Source: Gammaproteobacteria bacterium
GTDB lineage: Bacteria > Pseudomonadota > Gammaproteobacteria > Chromatiales > Chromatiaceae
Direction: 5' to 3'
Length of the DNA stretch: 8,405 nucleotides
Assembly (NCBI GenBank): GCA_029287695.1
Contig: JARFQQ010000040.1
Span: forward strand, 1-8,405
The notes below the pieces were generated by a model. It was not told the origin of the DNA. It searched no databases and saw only the letters and a list, made by a program, of their open reading frames with translations. Positions 1-6,754 of the stretch are shown piece by piece; within the stretch, counting starts at the first letter, position 1, and each line of letters starts with the position of its first letter. The translations under genes were made by a program, and so were the position numbers.

Positions 1-546
1 CTTGCGCTGGTGCTCGGTGTCATGGGGGCCACCGGGACCGGCTTGCTGCTCGTCGCCTTCTTTCTTCTGGAATGGTTTTATCCCGTCTATTTCGAGCTTG
101 CCAGGGGCTCGACACCCGGAAAATCGGCTTTTGGCCTGGTCGTTGTTCACAGTAACGGCACACCCGTCGGATGGCAGGCCTCGATGATCCGCAACTTGCT
201 GCGCACTGTCGATTTTCTGCCACTGTTCTATGGTTTCGGACTCGTCTCGATGCTGCTCAACAAGCGCTTCCAGCGACTGGGTGACATGGCAGCCGGAACC
301 CTTGTCGTCTACAGACCACTGCCGAGAGAACATCTGCTTCCCGAGAACCGCCCCGTCATACCACCTGCAGGCCTGTCCCCCGCTGAACAGCAGGTACTGA
401 TCAATTTTGCTGAACGGGTTCCGCGGATTTCCGACTCTCGCCATATCGAGCTGGCGGATCACCTCGCCGGTCTGACAGGAGAAACAGGCAGACAGGGTGT
501 CGAAAAACTGCTGGGATACGCTCGCTGGTTCGCAAGCAGCAGATAA
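1..546 (+). CDS. RDD family inner-membrane protein, 5'-truncated by window edge
   Basis: The frame is open from base 1, so the true start lies upstream. The GTG at 10 and ATG at 22 fall inside a membrane helix and are not credible starts. The visible 181 residues begin in a hydrophobic segment (about 1-30). They then show RDD-family hallmarks: TPGKSAFGLVVV (38-49), RNLLRTVDFLP (64-74) with the conserved Arg/Asp, a second membrane segment (about 72-86) and FQRLGDMAAGTLVV (90-103). The first RDD helix, with its conserved Arg, is missing from the window. The C-terminal part (about 105-181) is soluble and probably cytoplasmic, and begins with a proline-rich linker. The family's function is poorly known; one halophile member has been reported as a cation/proton antiporter, which cannot be transferred here. 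It is followed after 14 nt by a SpoIIM-like gene and is probably the first visible gene of the MoxR/DUF58 operon. Family assignment is firm; the role is unknown. Confidence 0.9.
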   Translation, partial: LALVLGVMGATGTGLLLVAFFLLEWFYPVYFELARGSTPGKSAFGLVVVHSNGTPVGWQASMIRNLLRTVDFLPLFYGFGLVSMLLNKRFQRLGDMAAGTLVVYRPLPREHLLPENRPVIPPAGLSPAEQQVLINFAERVPRISDSRHIELADHLAGLTGETGRQGVEKLLGYARWFASSR

Positions 547-560
547 TGCACTCCTGAACC

Positions 561-1550
561 ATGCGGCAGCTACAGTTCCAGCAATTACACGAAGCCTCCT
601 GGTCGGCACTCGAGGAAATCCTGGACGGCCTCGAGTCCGCACATGGAGCAGCGAAGCCATCACCCGAGTCAATCAGGCGCCTCCCCTCGCTCTATCGTGA
701 TGCCTGCCAGCATCTCGCCCTGGCACAGAGCCGTTGTTACAGTGCCGGCCTCATCGAAAAATTACGCTACCTGGTAACCCGGGCGCATCACCAGCTCTAC
801 AAGCGTGAGTTCCGTCTCGGGAAGCGTATGCTTGAATTCATGGTGTCCGACTTTCCCGCCACGCTGCACAGCCATTACCGTCTGTTCTGGCTCGCCTTCC
901 TGCTCTTCTTCGGTCCGGGCATCCTGCTGGGGACAGCCTGCTATTTCAGCCCTGAGATGATCTACACAGTCGTCGATGACAGCACGGTTGCGCAAATGGA
1001 GTACATGTACAACCCGGATGCAGAGCACCGGCGCGGCAGAGAGGAAGGGATGGAAGATGCCAGTCGCATCAGCATGTTCGGCTTCTATGTCTACAACAAC
1101 ACCGGGATCGGTTTCCGGACTTTTGCAGGCGGGATCCTGGCAGGAGTGGGCACTCTCTTCTTCCTGGTTTTCAATGGACTGGTCATCGGTGGTATTGCGG
1201 GTTATCTCACCCAAACCGGGTACGGCGAACCCTTCTGGGGATTCGTGATCGGTCACGGCGCCTTCGAACTCATCGCCATTGTTATCTCGGGGATGGCAGG
1301 GCTTCTCCTGGGCAAGGCGATCATTGCACCCGGCAACTGCAAGCGGATCGTAGCGCTCAAGCGCAACGCCCGTCAGGCAGTGATCCTCATCAGCGGCGCC
1401 GCGGGCATGTTTTTCATTGCCGCACTGATCGAGGCATTCTGGTCTCCCCTCGTTTTACCTGCGGGCATCAAGTTCTCAATCGGTGCTTTCCTCTGGCTTC
1501 TGGTTCTCTCCTACCTCTTTTTCACGGGAAGGAAGCGGAATGAAGCTTGA
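561..1550 (+). CDS. SpoIIM/DUF95 family multi-pass membrane protein
   Basis: This 329-residue protein has a soluble N-terminal part (about 1-105, rich in charged and helical sequence) and about five hydrophobic segments near 108-128, 188-217, 226-251, 273-291 and 303-322. The opening MRQLQFQQLHEASWSALEE resembles the usual start of bacterial DUF95 proteins and supports the ATG at 561, although no clear Shine-Dalgarno precedes it. The core motifs are GIGFRTFAGG (182-191) followed by a Gly-rich helix, and GHGAFEL (231-237), the family's signature His-Gly-x-x-Glu block. In Bacillus, SpoIIM belongs to the SpoIIDMP peptidoglycan-remodelling complex used in engulfment. In non-sporulating bacteria the family is widespread and its role is unknown, so the sporulation name should not be read as function. 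The charged loop at about 131-170 probably faces one side of the membrane. It overlaps the next gene by 11 nt. Confidence 0.9.
   Translation: MRQLQFQQLHEASWSALEEILDGLESAHGAAKPSPESIRRLPSLYRDACQHLALAQSRCYSAGLIEKLRYLVTRAHHQLYKREFRLGKRMLEFMVSDFPATLHSHYRLFWLAFLLFFGPGILLGTACYFSPEMIYTVVDDSTVAQMEYMYNPDAEHRRGREEGMEDASRISMFGFYVYNNTGIGFRTFAGGILAGVGTLFFLVFNGLVIGGIAGYLTQTGYGEPFWGFVIGHGAFELIAIVISGMAGLLLGKAIIAPGNCKRIVALKRNARQAVILISGAAGMFFIAALIEAFWSPLVLPAGIKFSIGAFLWLLVLSYLFFTGRKRNEA
1526..1535 (+). promoter_or_regulatory. Shine-Dalgarno site for the DUF4129 gene
   Basis: The purine run GGGAAGGAAG ends four bases before the ATG at 1540. It lies inside the last codons of the SpoIIM-like gene. It decides the start of the DUF4129 protein in favour of 1540 over the upstream in-frame ATG at 1483, which would add a peptide translated from the SpoIIM coding region. 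Confidence 0.7.
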
Positions 1551-3030
1551 GCAGGCAACAGCGGTTCTGCGGCCACGAAGGAGCTGGGAGGCGATCGACC
1601 TCGGCTTTCACATGGCGCGACGCTGGTTTGTTCCCATGTGGCTGATGTGGATGGCAACTGCCGGTCCACTCTTCCTTCTCCTGCACCTGTCGTTTCCCGG
1701 AAGTTTCGGCCTTGCGCTGCTCTTCTTCTGGTGGCTGAAACCGCTCTATGAACCACTGGTGACCGACTGGCTCGGACGCGCGCTCTTTAACGAACAGACA
1801 CCGGTCCACAGGCAGTTGCGACGCTTGCCGCATGTGCTCCGGAAAGGCTTGCCCGGTAATATCACCTGGCGCCGCCTCTCCCCCTCCCGCTCCTTCTTTC
1901 TCTGCGTACAGCAACTCGAAGGGCTTCGAAGCGAGCGTTTCAGCAATCGCATGAAACTGCTGCAAAGAACGGACCCGAATAGCGGCTGGTTGACAATTCT
2001 CATGCTCCAGATCGAATCCATTCTCTACCTCGGTGGCATCGGACTCCTTTTCATGCTCTTGCCGGAAACGATCGAGCTTGATTTTGCACTGCTCGATTCC
2101 ATCAGTAACAGTGCCGCAATCGCATGGGTCAACAGTGCACTCTACCTGCTGGCCGCTTCCGTCATTGCACCCTTCTACGTCGCTGCGGGCTTTTCGCTCT
2201 ATATCAATGCACGGACCGATCTGGAAGCATGGGATATCGAAATCGGTTTCCGTCATATCGCCAGGGAGACAGCGCGAAAGGAGCGCACGCGAATCCTTCC
2301 CGGCTCAGGTTCTGCTGCTGTCGTCATCCTGCTCTTTGCCACTGTAGCGCTCATCGGCCCGGGGACAGCTGATGCACTGGACCGGCAGGAGGCGCGAGAG
2401 AGCATTGCCGAGGTTCTTGCCCACGAGGATTTTGGCGAAAAGATCATGCAAAAAGAGTGGCGTGCGAAGGAAGAGACTGCGAATGAGGCTGATGATAAGA
2501 GCGCCATGGATTTCAGTCTCGGCAACCTCGACTGGCTGGCCTTTCTGCTGCGCATGTTTGCCTATGTCGTGATCGGGGTATTCGCAGGCTGGCTTGCATT
2601 CAGGATCGCCGGCAGCGTTGCCGCGTTCAGGCTGTCCGCAAAAAGCGATCCATCCGGGGAAGCGCCCGGGCATCGCCTGTTACAACCCGATGACGGCATG
2701 GACGATTACATTCCGGACAATCCTGTCGATGCTGTCATGCAACTCTGCGAGGAGGGTCAGTTGCGCAGGGCCATGAGCCTGCTCTACCGGTCGACGATCC
2801 TCCACTACATCAGGCAGCAGAAAATCGACATCCCCGAGAGTGCGACCGAAGGCGAATGCCTTCAACTCGTCAGGCGTCGTCGACCACTGCAGGAGAGCAG
2901 TTATTTCGCTTTCCTGACGCGTCGCTGGCAGGAACTCGCCTATGCGGGATATGCGTTCGATGCAGAACAGATCATTGAACTCTGCGATCAATGGCCCGCT
3001 GTTTACAGGGGAGAGAGTGATGCGCCGTAG
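1540..3030 (+). CDS. Multi-pass membrane protein with C-terminal DUF4129 domain
   Basis: This 496-residue protein starts at the ATG at 1540, behind a strong ribosome-binding site and overlapping the previous gene by 11 nt. Hydrophobic segments lie near 30-66 (probably two passes), 152-174, 195-222, 257-275 and 333-363. A charged region at about 280-325 lies between the last two; it includes EDFGEKIMQKEWR (295-307), a pattern I recall from other DUF4129 proteins of such clusters. After the last helix comes a soluble DUF4129 domain (about 393-486) with EEGQLRRAMSLLYRSTIL and a Tyr-rich FAFLTRRWQELAYAGYAF block. DUF4129 often follows transglutaminase-like domains in MoxR/DUF58 clusters, but no transglutaminase is fused here. 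The protein probably anchors the complex in the inner membrane with DUF4129 as the cytoplasmic interaction module; that is inference. The biochemical function is unknown. It overlaps the DUF4350 gene by 11 nt. Confidence 0.88.
   Translation: MKLEQATAVLRPRRSWEAIDLGFHMARRWFVPMWLMWMATAGPLFLLLHLSFPGSFGLALLFFWWLKPLYEPLVTDWLGRALFNEQTPVHRQLRRLPHVLRKGLPGNITWRRLSPSRSFFLCVQQLEGLRSERFSNRMKLLQRTDPNSGWLTILMLQIESILYLGGIGLLFMLLPETIELDFALLDSISNSAAIAWVNSALYLLAASVIAPFYVAAGFSLYINARTDLEAWDIEIGFRHIARETARKERTRILPGSGSAAVVILLFATVALIGPGTADALDRQEARESIAEVLAHEDFGEKIMQKEWRAKEETANEADDKSAMDFSLGNLDWLAFLLRMFAYVVIGVFAGWLAFRIAGSVAAFRLSAKSDPSGEAPGHRLLQPDDGMDDYIPDNPVDAVMQLCEEGQLRRAMSLLYRSTILHYIRQQKIDIPESATEGECLQLVRRRRPLQESSYFAFLTRRWQELAYAGYAFDAEQIIELCDQWPAVYRGESDAP
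3007..3013 (+). promoter_or_regulatory. Shine-Dalgarno site for the DUF4350 gene
   Basis: AGGGGAG sits six bases upstream of the ATG at 3020, within the end of the DUF4129 gene. It supports 3020 as the start of the DUF4350 protein rather than the in-frame ATG at 2942, which lies deep in the preceding gene and would bury the N-terminal membrane anchor. Confidence 0.7.
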
Positions 3031-4210
3031 ACTGTTTCAGGGTGCAATCGGCCTCTTGCTGTTCGCTGCCGGCATCACCTGGTTTCTGAAAAACTACGAA
3101 CAGGTTGAAGTCGAGGTCGAGGCAAACATCGCAGAAGCCGTCACAACCAATCCACTGATCGCCGCCGAGCGTTTCCTGCTTGCAAATGGACATCCGGCGC
3201 GAAGCGTGAGCGGTCGAGGGCTGATCGAGCAGCTTCCGCCGCCATCAGACACCCTCATCATCAACAACCTGTTCAGCTCTCTCTCCGCGGAGAGGGAACA
3301 GGCGTTGCTTGACTGGGTCAAGGATGGCGGCCACCTATTCATCACACCGAAAAAGAGCTGGTCAAAGAATGAAAACAGCGGTTACGGCCTTCTCGACAAG
3401 CTCGGCATACACCGTCATGGCAGTGATTTCACCTTCTTCGGCCTGTCGCTCGATGCCCTGGCGGATGACGAAAGCATCAGATTCCGTTTCCCCGGCATCG
3501 ATGCACCACTCGAAGCGTTCTTCAGAAACTCCACCTGGCTGCATTCCGATAACAGACCTCCGGACTTCAGCATTCCGCGGGGCGGTCTCGCCGGACAAGG
3601 CGATGCCCCGGAAGCTCCTGCGGAATATCACCTCGTCCAGCTTGAACAGGGCAAAGGGCGCGTGACCGTAACGAGTGACAACCTCTTCCTGACCAACGAC
3701 CTCATCGGCAAGCATGATCATGCCTGGTTGCTCTACCACCTGACCACTAACCCGGGCGAGATCTGGCTGCTCTACGACAAGGCCATGCCTTCCCTCTGGA
3801 AGTTGCTCGTGGAACAAGCGTCTCCCCTGCTGGCAGCTGCGGCCCTGTTGCTCACTCTTCTGCTCTGGTACGCCATGCGGAGAAGTGGTCCACTGCTGGA
3901 ACCGGTCGATAACCGGCGACGGGACCTGATCGAACATCTGGAGGCGACGAGCCGCTTCTACCGGCGAAACGGTGAAACGCCCTCTATCGCGCGCTCAACG
4001 CAAGAACTTGTCCTCGGTCTCTGGCAGAGTCAACACAGCTGCCTCGCCCGCATGCGGGAGCAGGACCAGGCCGACTGGATCAGCGATCATAGCGGTCTTG
4101 CAAGGGACGAGGTAAAGCTCGCGCTCTTCACCGATGCAACCAACAGGGAACAACTCATCAGACAGGGGCAGCTGATACAGCTGCTGCGTTTACGCATTCA
4201 TCGAGGATAG
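3020..4210 (+). CDS. DUF4350 domain membrane protein
   Basis: This 396-residue protein begins MRRRLFQG followed by a hydrophobic anchor (about 6-23), giving a positively charged cytoplasmic start and a periplasmic domain of roughly 240 residues. The DUF4350 part (about 40-245) includes DTLIINNL (77-84) and LLDWVKDGGHLFI (96-108), an alternating strand/helix pattern. From recall, Pfam groups this domain with class I glutamine-amidotransferase-like folds, but I see no obvious catalytic Cys-His-Glu set. DNLFLTNDLIGKHDHA (220-235) is another family-typical block. A second membrane segment (about 266-285) returns the chain to the cytoplasm, leaving a tail of about 110 residues rich in Arg and Gln. 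Such proteins usually lie directly beside MoxR and DUF58 genes, as here (5 nt before moxR). A non-enzymatic ligand-binding or scaffold role in the periplasm is plausible but unproven. Confidence 0.87.
   Translation: MRRRLFQGAIGLLLFAAGITWFLKNYEQVEVEVEANIAEAVTTNPLIAAERFLLANGHPARSVSGRGLIEQLPPPSDTLIINNLFSSLSAEREQALLDWVKDGGHLFITPKKSWSKNENSGYGLLDKLGIHRHGSDFTFFGLSLDALADDESIRFRFPGIDAPLEAFFRNSTWLHSDNRPPDFSIPRGGLAGQGDAPEAPAEYHLVQLEQGKGRVTVTSDNLFLTNDLIGKHDHAWLLYHLTTNPGEIWLLYDKAMPSLWKLLVEQASPLLAAAALLLTLLLWYAMRRSGPLLEPVDNRRRDLIEHLEATSRFYRRNGETPSIARSTQELVLGLWQSQHSCLARMREQDQADWISDHSGLARDEVKLALFTDATNREQLIRQGQLIQLLRLRIHRG
4203..4207 (+). promoter_or_regulatory. Shine-Dalgarno site that fixes the TTG start of the MoxR gene
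   Basis: GAGGA lies eight bases before the TTG at 4216, overlapping the last codons of the DUF4350 gene. No in-frame ATG occurs between here and the Walker A motif, so this site and the TTG together are the only start that keeps the full AAA+ domain. Confidence 0.65.
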
Positions 4211-4215
4211 ACATC

Positions 4216-5184
4216 TTGGAACCAATACAACAACACGAGGCAACCGGGCAGCTCAACGCACTCGAGCAGCAAGTCGAGCATGCTGTCATCGGTCAGAAAG
4301 CCGTTATCCGTGAAGTCATTGCCACGCTCGTCGCTGGCGGACACGTTCTTGTCGAGGGTGTGCCGGGACTCGGAAAAACCTTGCTTGTCCGGGCACTGAC
4401 AAAAGCCATCGGAGGCCGCTTCAGCCGCATCCAGTTCACACCGGATCTCATGCCGACGGATATCAGCGGTCACGCGCTCTTCGATTTCAAGAGCAACGAG
4501 TTCCACATACGCAAGGGTCCTGTCTTTTGCAACTTTCTGCTTGCCGACGAAATCAACCGTGCACCGGCCAAGACCCAGTCGGCGCTGCTGGAGGCCATGC
4601 AGGAGAAACAGGTCACCATCGAGGGTGATTCCTTCCCCCTGGCGCCTCCGTTCATGGTCATGGCGACGCAGAATCCGATCGAGCAGGAGGGCACCTATCC
4701 ACTGCCCCAGGCACAACTTGACCGTTTCCTTGTCAAGATTCTGATCGACTACCCGGGCTCGTCGGAAGAACAGGAGATGGTTTCACGAGTGACACGCAGC
4801 ATGGTCGCAGATGATCTCGATATCTCGGCCGTCGAGCAGGTACTCGAACCTCGACAGATCCTTGATCTGCAAAAAATCGCGGCCAGGCAGCATATCGACG
4901 AAGCGGTCGTCGGCTATGCGGTCGATCTTATCCGCATGACTCGTGAATGGCAGGGCCTCGAGGCGGGAAGTGGTCCACGCGGTGCAATCGCCCTGTTGCG
5001 CACAGCGCGTGCAATGGCCCTGCTGAATGGCAATTCGTTCGTGACACCGGACGACATCAAGCGCGTCGCCCCCATGGTGTTGCGCCATCGCATCAGGCTT
5101 GCTGCAGATCTGGAAATCGAGGGTCGCCAGCCCGACGACGTACTACAGGAGATTCTTGCAACGGTGGAGACTCCGCGTACGTGA
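4216..5184 (+). CDS. MoxR-family AAA+ ATPase
   Basis: This 322-residue protein has the normal MoxR length with all ATPase motifs intact. They are Walker A GVPGLGKT (48-55), Walker B FLLADE (107-112) continuing into INRAP, sensor 1 MATQNPIEQEGTYPLP (149-164), the arginine-finger motif LDRF (168-171) and sensor 2 GSGPRGA (251-257). The C-terminal lid ends in a basic helix followed by DLEIEG (298-303), usual for the family. MoxR proteins form ATP-driven hexamers thought to act as chaperones that remodel or insert metal or cofactor into partner proteins, often VWA-domain proteins. The probable partner here is the DUF58 protein encoded next, with a 4-nt overlap. The start is a TTG supported by a well-placed Shine-Dalgarno. 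The protein has no signal or membrane segment and is cytoplasmic. The family is certain; the client is unknown. Confidence 0.96.
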   Translation: MEPIQQHEATGQLNALEQQVEHAVIGQKAVIREVIATLVAGGHVLVEGVPGLGKTLLVRALTKAIGGRFSRIQFTPDLMPTDISGHALFDFKSNEFHIRKGPVFCNFLLADEINRAPAKTQSALLEAMQEKQVTIEGDSFPLAPPFMVMATQNPIEQEGTYPLPQAQLDRFLVKILIDYPGSSEEQEMVSRVTRSMVADDLDISAVEQVLEPRQILDLQKIAARQHIDEAVVGYAVDLIRMTREWQGLEAGSGPRGAIALLRTARAMALLNGNSFVTPDDIKRVAPMVLRHRIRLAADLEIEGRQPDDVLQEILATVETPRT

Positions 5185-6491
5185 ACTGGTATCCACGTCG
5201 CCCGCTGCTCTACCTTGTATCAGGCTGGATCCTGACAGCTGTTATCGCATCGCTCTTTCCGGAAATGACAGAGGCATGGCTTCTGGGCGGCGGGCTGATT
5301 GCCGGAATCGCGCTCAATGACCAGTGGCGTTGCCGGCGCATGGCAACACCTGAAATCCAGCGCCTGATGCCACGCACCCTGCCCCTCTCCGTTCCCACGC
5401 ATGTGCGCCTGCAGGTCAGGAATCGTCAGGCGTACCCGGTACGATTGCTGATTCATGATCACTATCCCGCACACTTCAGCTGCGAGGAGATGCCACGGGA
5501 AGTCAAACTCGATGCCCGCTCAGGCATCGAAATCGACTATCGCCTGCTGCCACCCGAACGTGGTGACGCCCTGTTTGGTAAAACTGAACTGCAGCTTCTC
5601 TCCCCCTGGGGCTTGTGGCAGCAGCGTCGCTTCGCAGGCAGCACAGGGAGTGTGCGTGTCTATCCCAATTTTGCAGAAATCAGCACTTACACCCTGCTTG
5701 CAACAGACAACCGCCTGAGCCAGATCGGTGTCCGGCACCGGCAACGTCGTGGCGAGGGCAATGAATTTTTTCAGCTCAGGGAGTATCGCCAGGGCGACAG
5801 CCAGCGACAGATTCACTGGCAGGCCAGTGCTCGCCAGCGCAAGCTTGTCTCGAAGGATTACGAGGATGAAAAAGACCAGCAGGTCATCTTCCTGCTGGAC
5901 ACGGGCCGGCGCATGCGACACAGGGACGACGGGCGCGCGCATCTCGACCAGGCGCTCAATGCAGTCCTGCTGCTGAGTTATGTTGCGGTACGGCAGGGTG
6001 ACGCCGTTGGCATCATGACCATCGGTGGTGACAACCGCTGGATAGCACCCCGCAAGGGCCAGAACACAGTCAACCATCTGCTGGAATCACTCTACAACCT
6101 GGAGTCATCCATCGAACCGGCCGATTACCTCTCGGCCGCCAGCAAGCTGTCATCACTGCAGCGGCGGCGTGCGCTCATCATCCTGATCACGAACACCCGT
6201 AACGAAGACGACAGGGATCTGTTCGCAGCAACAAGTCAGCTGCGTCATCACCACCTGGTCGTACTGGCCGACCTGCGCGAGGAAATCCTCGATCAGACTG
6301 TGACCACCCCCATCGATACAGAGAGCCAGGTACTGCGTTATCATGCTGTCGAGCGCTATCTCGACGAACGCCGCAGGAAACATCGTCTGCTCCTGCACCG
6401 CGGGATCATGGCGCTCGATATCACGGCAAGGCAACTTCCTGTCGCCCTTGTCAATCAGTACCTTGATATCAAGGCCGAGGCATCGCTCTAG
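5181..6491 (+). CDS. DUF58 domain protein, probable MoxR partner
   Basis: This 436-residue protein starts at the GTG at 5181, overlapping the moxR stop in a GTGA arrangement; GGTGGAGA at 5163-5170 is the likely ribosome-binding site. A short hydrophobic hairpin (about 8-46) anchors it. A beta-rich segment follows (about 65-165), with SPWGLWQQRR (141-150), where this family commonly has an SPxGL-type motif. The DUF58 core runs through GEGNEFFQLREYRQGDSQRQ and IHWQASARQRKLVSKDYEDE (191-230). A VWA-like fold follows, starting IFLLDTGRRM (236-245). The metal-binding DxSxS of true VWA domains is replaced by DTGRR, which from recall is common among proteobacterial DUF58 proteins. Paired MoxR-DUF58 genes are conserved widely, and the pair is thought to act as chaperone plus adaptor or client. 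The function of this member is unknown. Confidence 0.93.
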   Translation: MNWYPRRPLLYLVSGWILTAVIASLFPEMTEAWLLGGGLIAGIALNDQWRCRRMATPEIQRLMPRTLPLSVPTHVRLQVRNRQAYPVRLLIHDHYPAHFSCEEMPREVKLDARSGIEIDYRLLPPERGDALFGKTELQLLSPWGLWQQRRFAGSTGSVRVYPNFAEISTYTLLATDNRLSQIGVRHRQRRGEGNEFFQLREYRQGDSQRQIHWQASARQRKLVSKDYEDEKDQQVIFLLDTGRRMRHRDDGRAHLDQALNAVLLLSYVAVRQGDAVGIMTIGGDNRWIAPRKGQNTVNHLLESLYNLESSIEPADYLSAASKLSSLQRRRALIILITNTRNEDDRDLFAATSQLRHHHLVVLADLREEILDQTVTTPIDTESQVLRYHAVERYLDERRRKHRLLLHRGIMALDITARQLPVALVNQYLDIKAEASL

Positions 6492-6508
6492 CTAGCTGGT
6501 GGATAACC

Positions 6509-6754
6509 ATGATTCGATTTTCTGTTGTCGCATTTCTGGGAGTGGTACTCCTGTGGGCCGGTCTGCACAGGCTGCAGCAGATCAGCGGCAGCCCGCGTCT
6601 CCTTGACTTGCGATCGATCGTCCTGGCTTTCCGTATCGGGGATGCCGACGCCTGGTTCACGCTGTTCGTTACCCTTGTCGGGGCACTGATTGTTGCAGTC
6701 TCACTGTTTGTCCTTGCCGGGACACTCGTCATACTGATTATCGACCCCTTTTGA
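6509..6754 (+). CDS. Small two-helix membrane protein, unknown family
   Basis: This 81-residue protein is not one I recognise. Two hydrophobic segments are clear: about 3-18, opening MIRFSVVAFLGVVLLW, and a long one at about 48-78, ending VILIIDPF. Between them lies a polar stretch of about 30 residues with basic and acidic residues (HRLQQ, DLRS, FRIGDAD). A good ribosome-binding site, GGTGGA at 6498-6503, precedes the ATG by five bases, and codon choice is like the neighbouring genes, so it is probably expressed. It starts 17 nt after the DUF58 stop on the same strand, so it is probably the last gene of the MoxR operon and could be a small accessory subunit of that membrane assembly. The next gene, glcD, is 97 nt away. 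Length and hydrophobicity alone give no function. Confidence 0.65.
   Translation: MIRFSVVAFLGVVLLWAGLHRLQQISGSPRLLDLRSIVLAFRIGDADAWFTLFVTLVGALIVAVSLFVLAGTLVILIIDPF

Noticed and set aside
1522..2256. Long minus-strand open frame opposite the DUF4129 gene
   Set aside because: It is the complement of a gene with clear family motifs. Its product is low-complexity and Glu/Gln/Cys-rich with no recognisable domain, as expected for an antisense shadow in GC-biased DNA.
3362..3937. Long minus-strand open frame opposite the DUF4350 gene
   Set aside because: No family motif is seen. The + strand frame is a confident DUF4350 protein with a ribosome-binding site and operon context.
6488..6497. CTAGCTAG/AGCTAGCT palindrome at the end of the DUF58 gene
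   Set aside because: A short self-complementary run at a stop codon with no second copy or associated element. Likely chance, though CTAG is often scarce in bacterial genomes.
1..6754. The MoxR cluster as an anti-phage or biological-conflict system
   Set aside because: MoxR-VWA conflict systems have been proposed, but this cluster has no effector nuclease, toxin or mobile-element neighbours. Composition is uniform and it adjoins core metabolism, so an envelope housekeeping role fits better.
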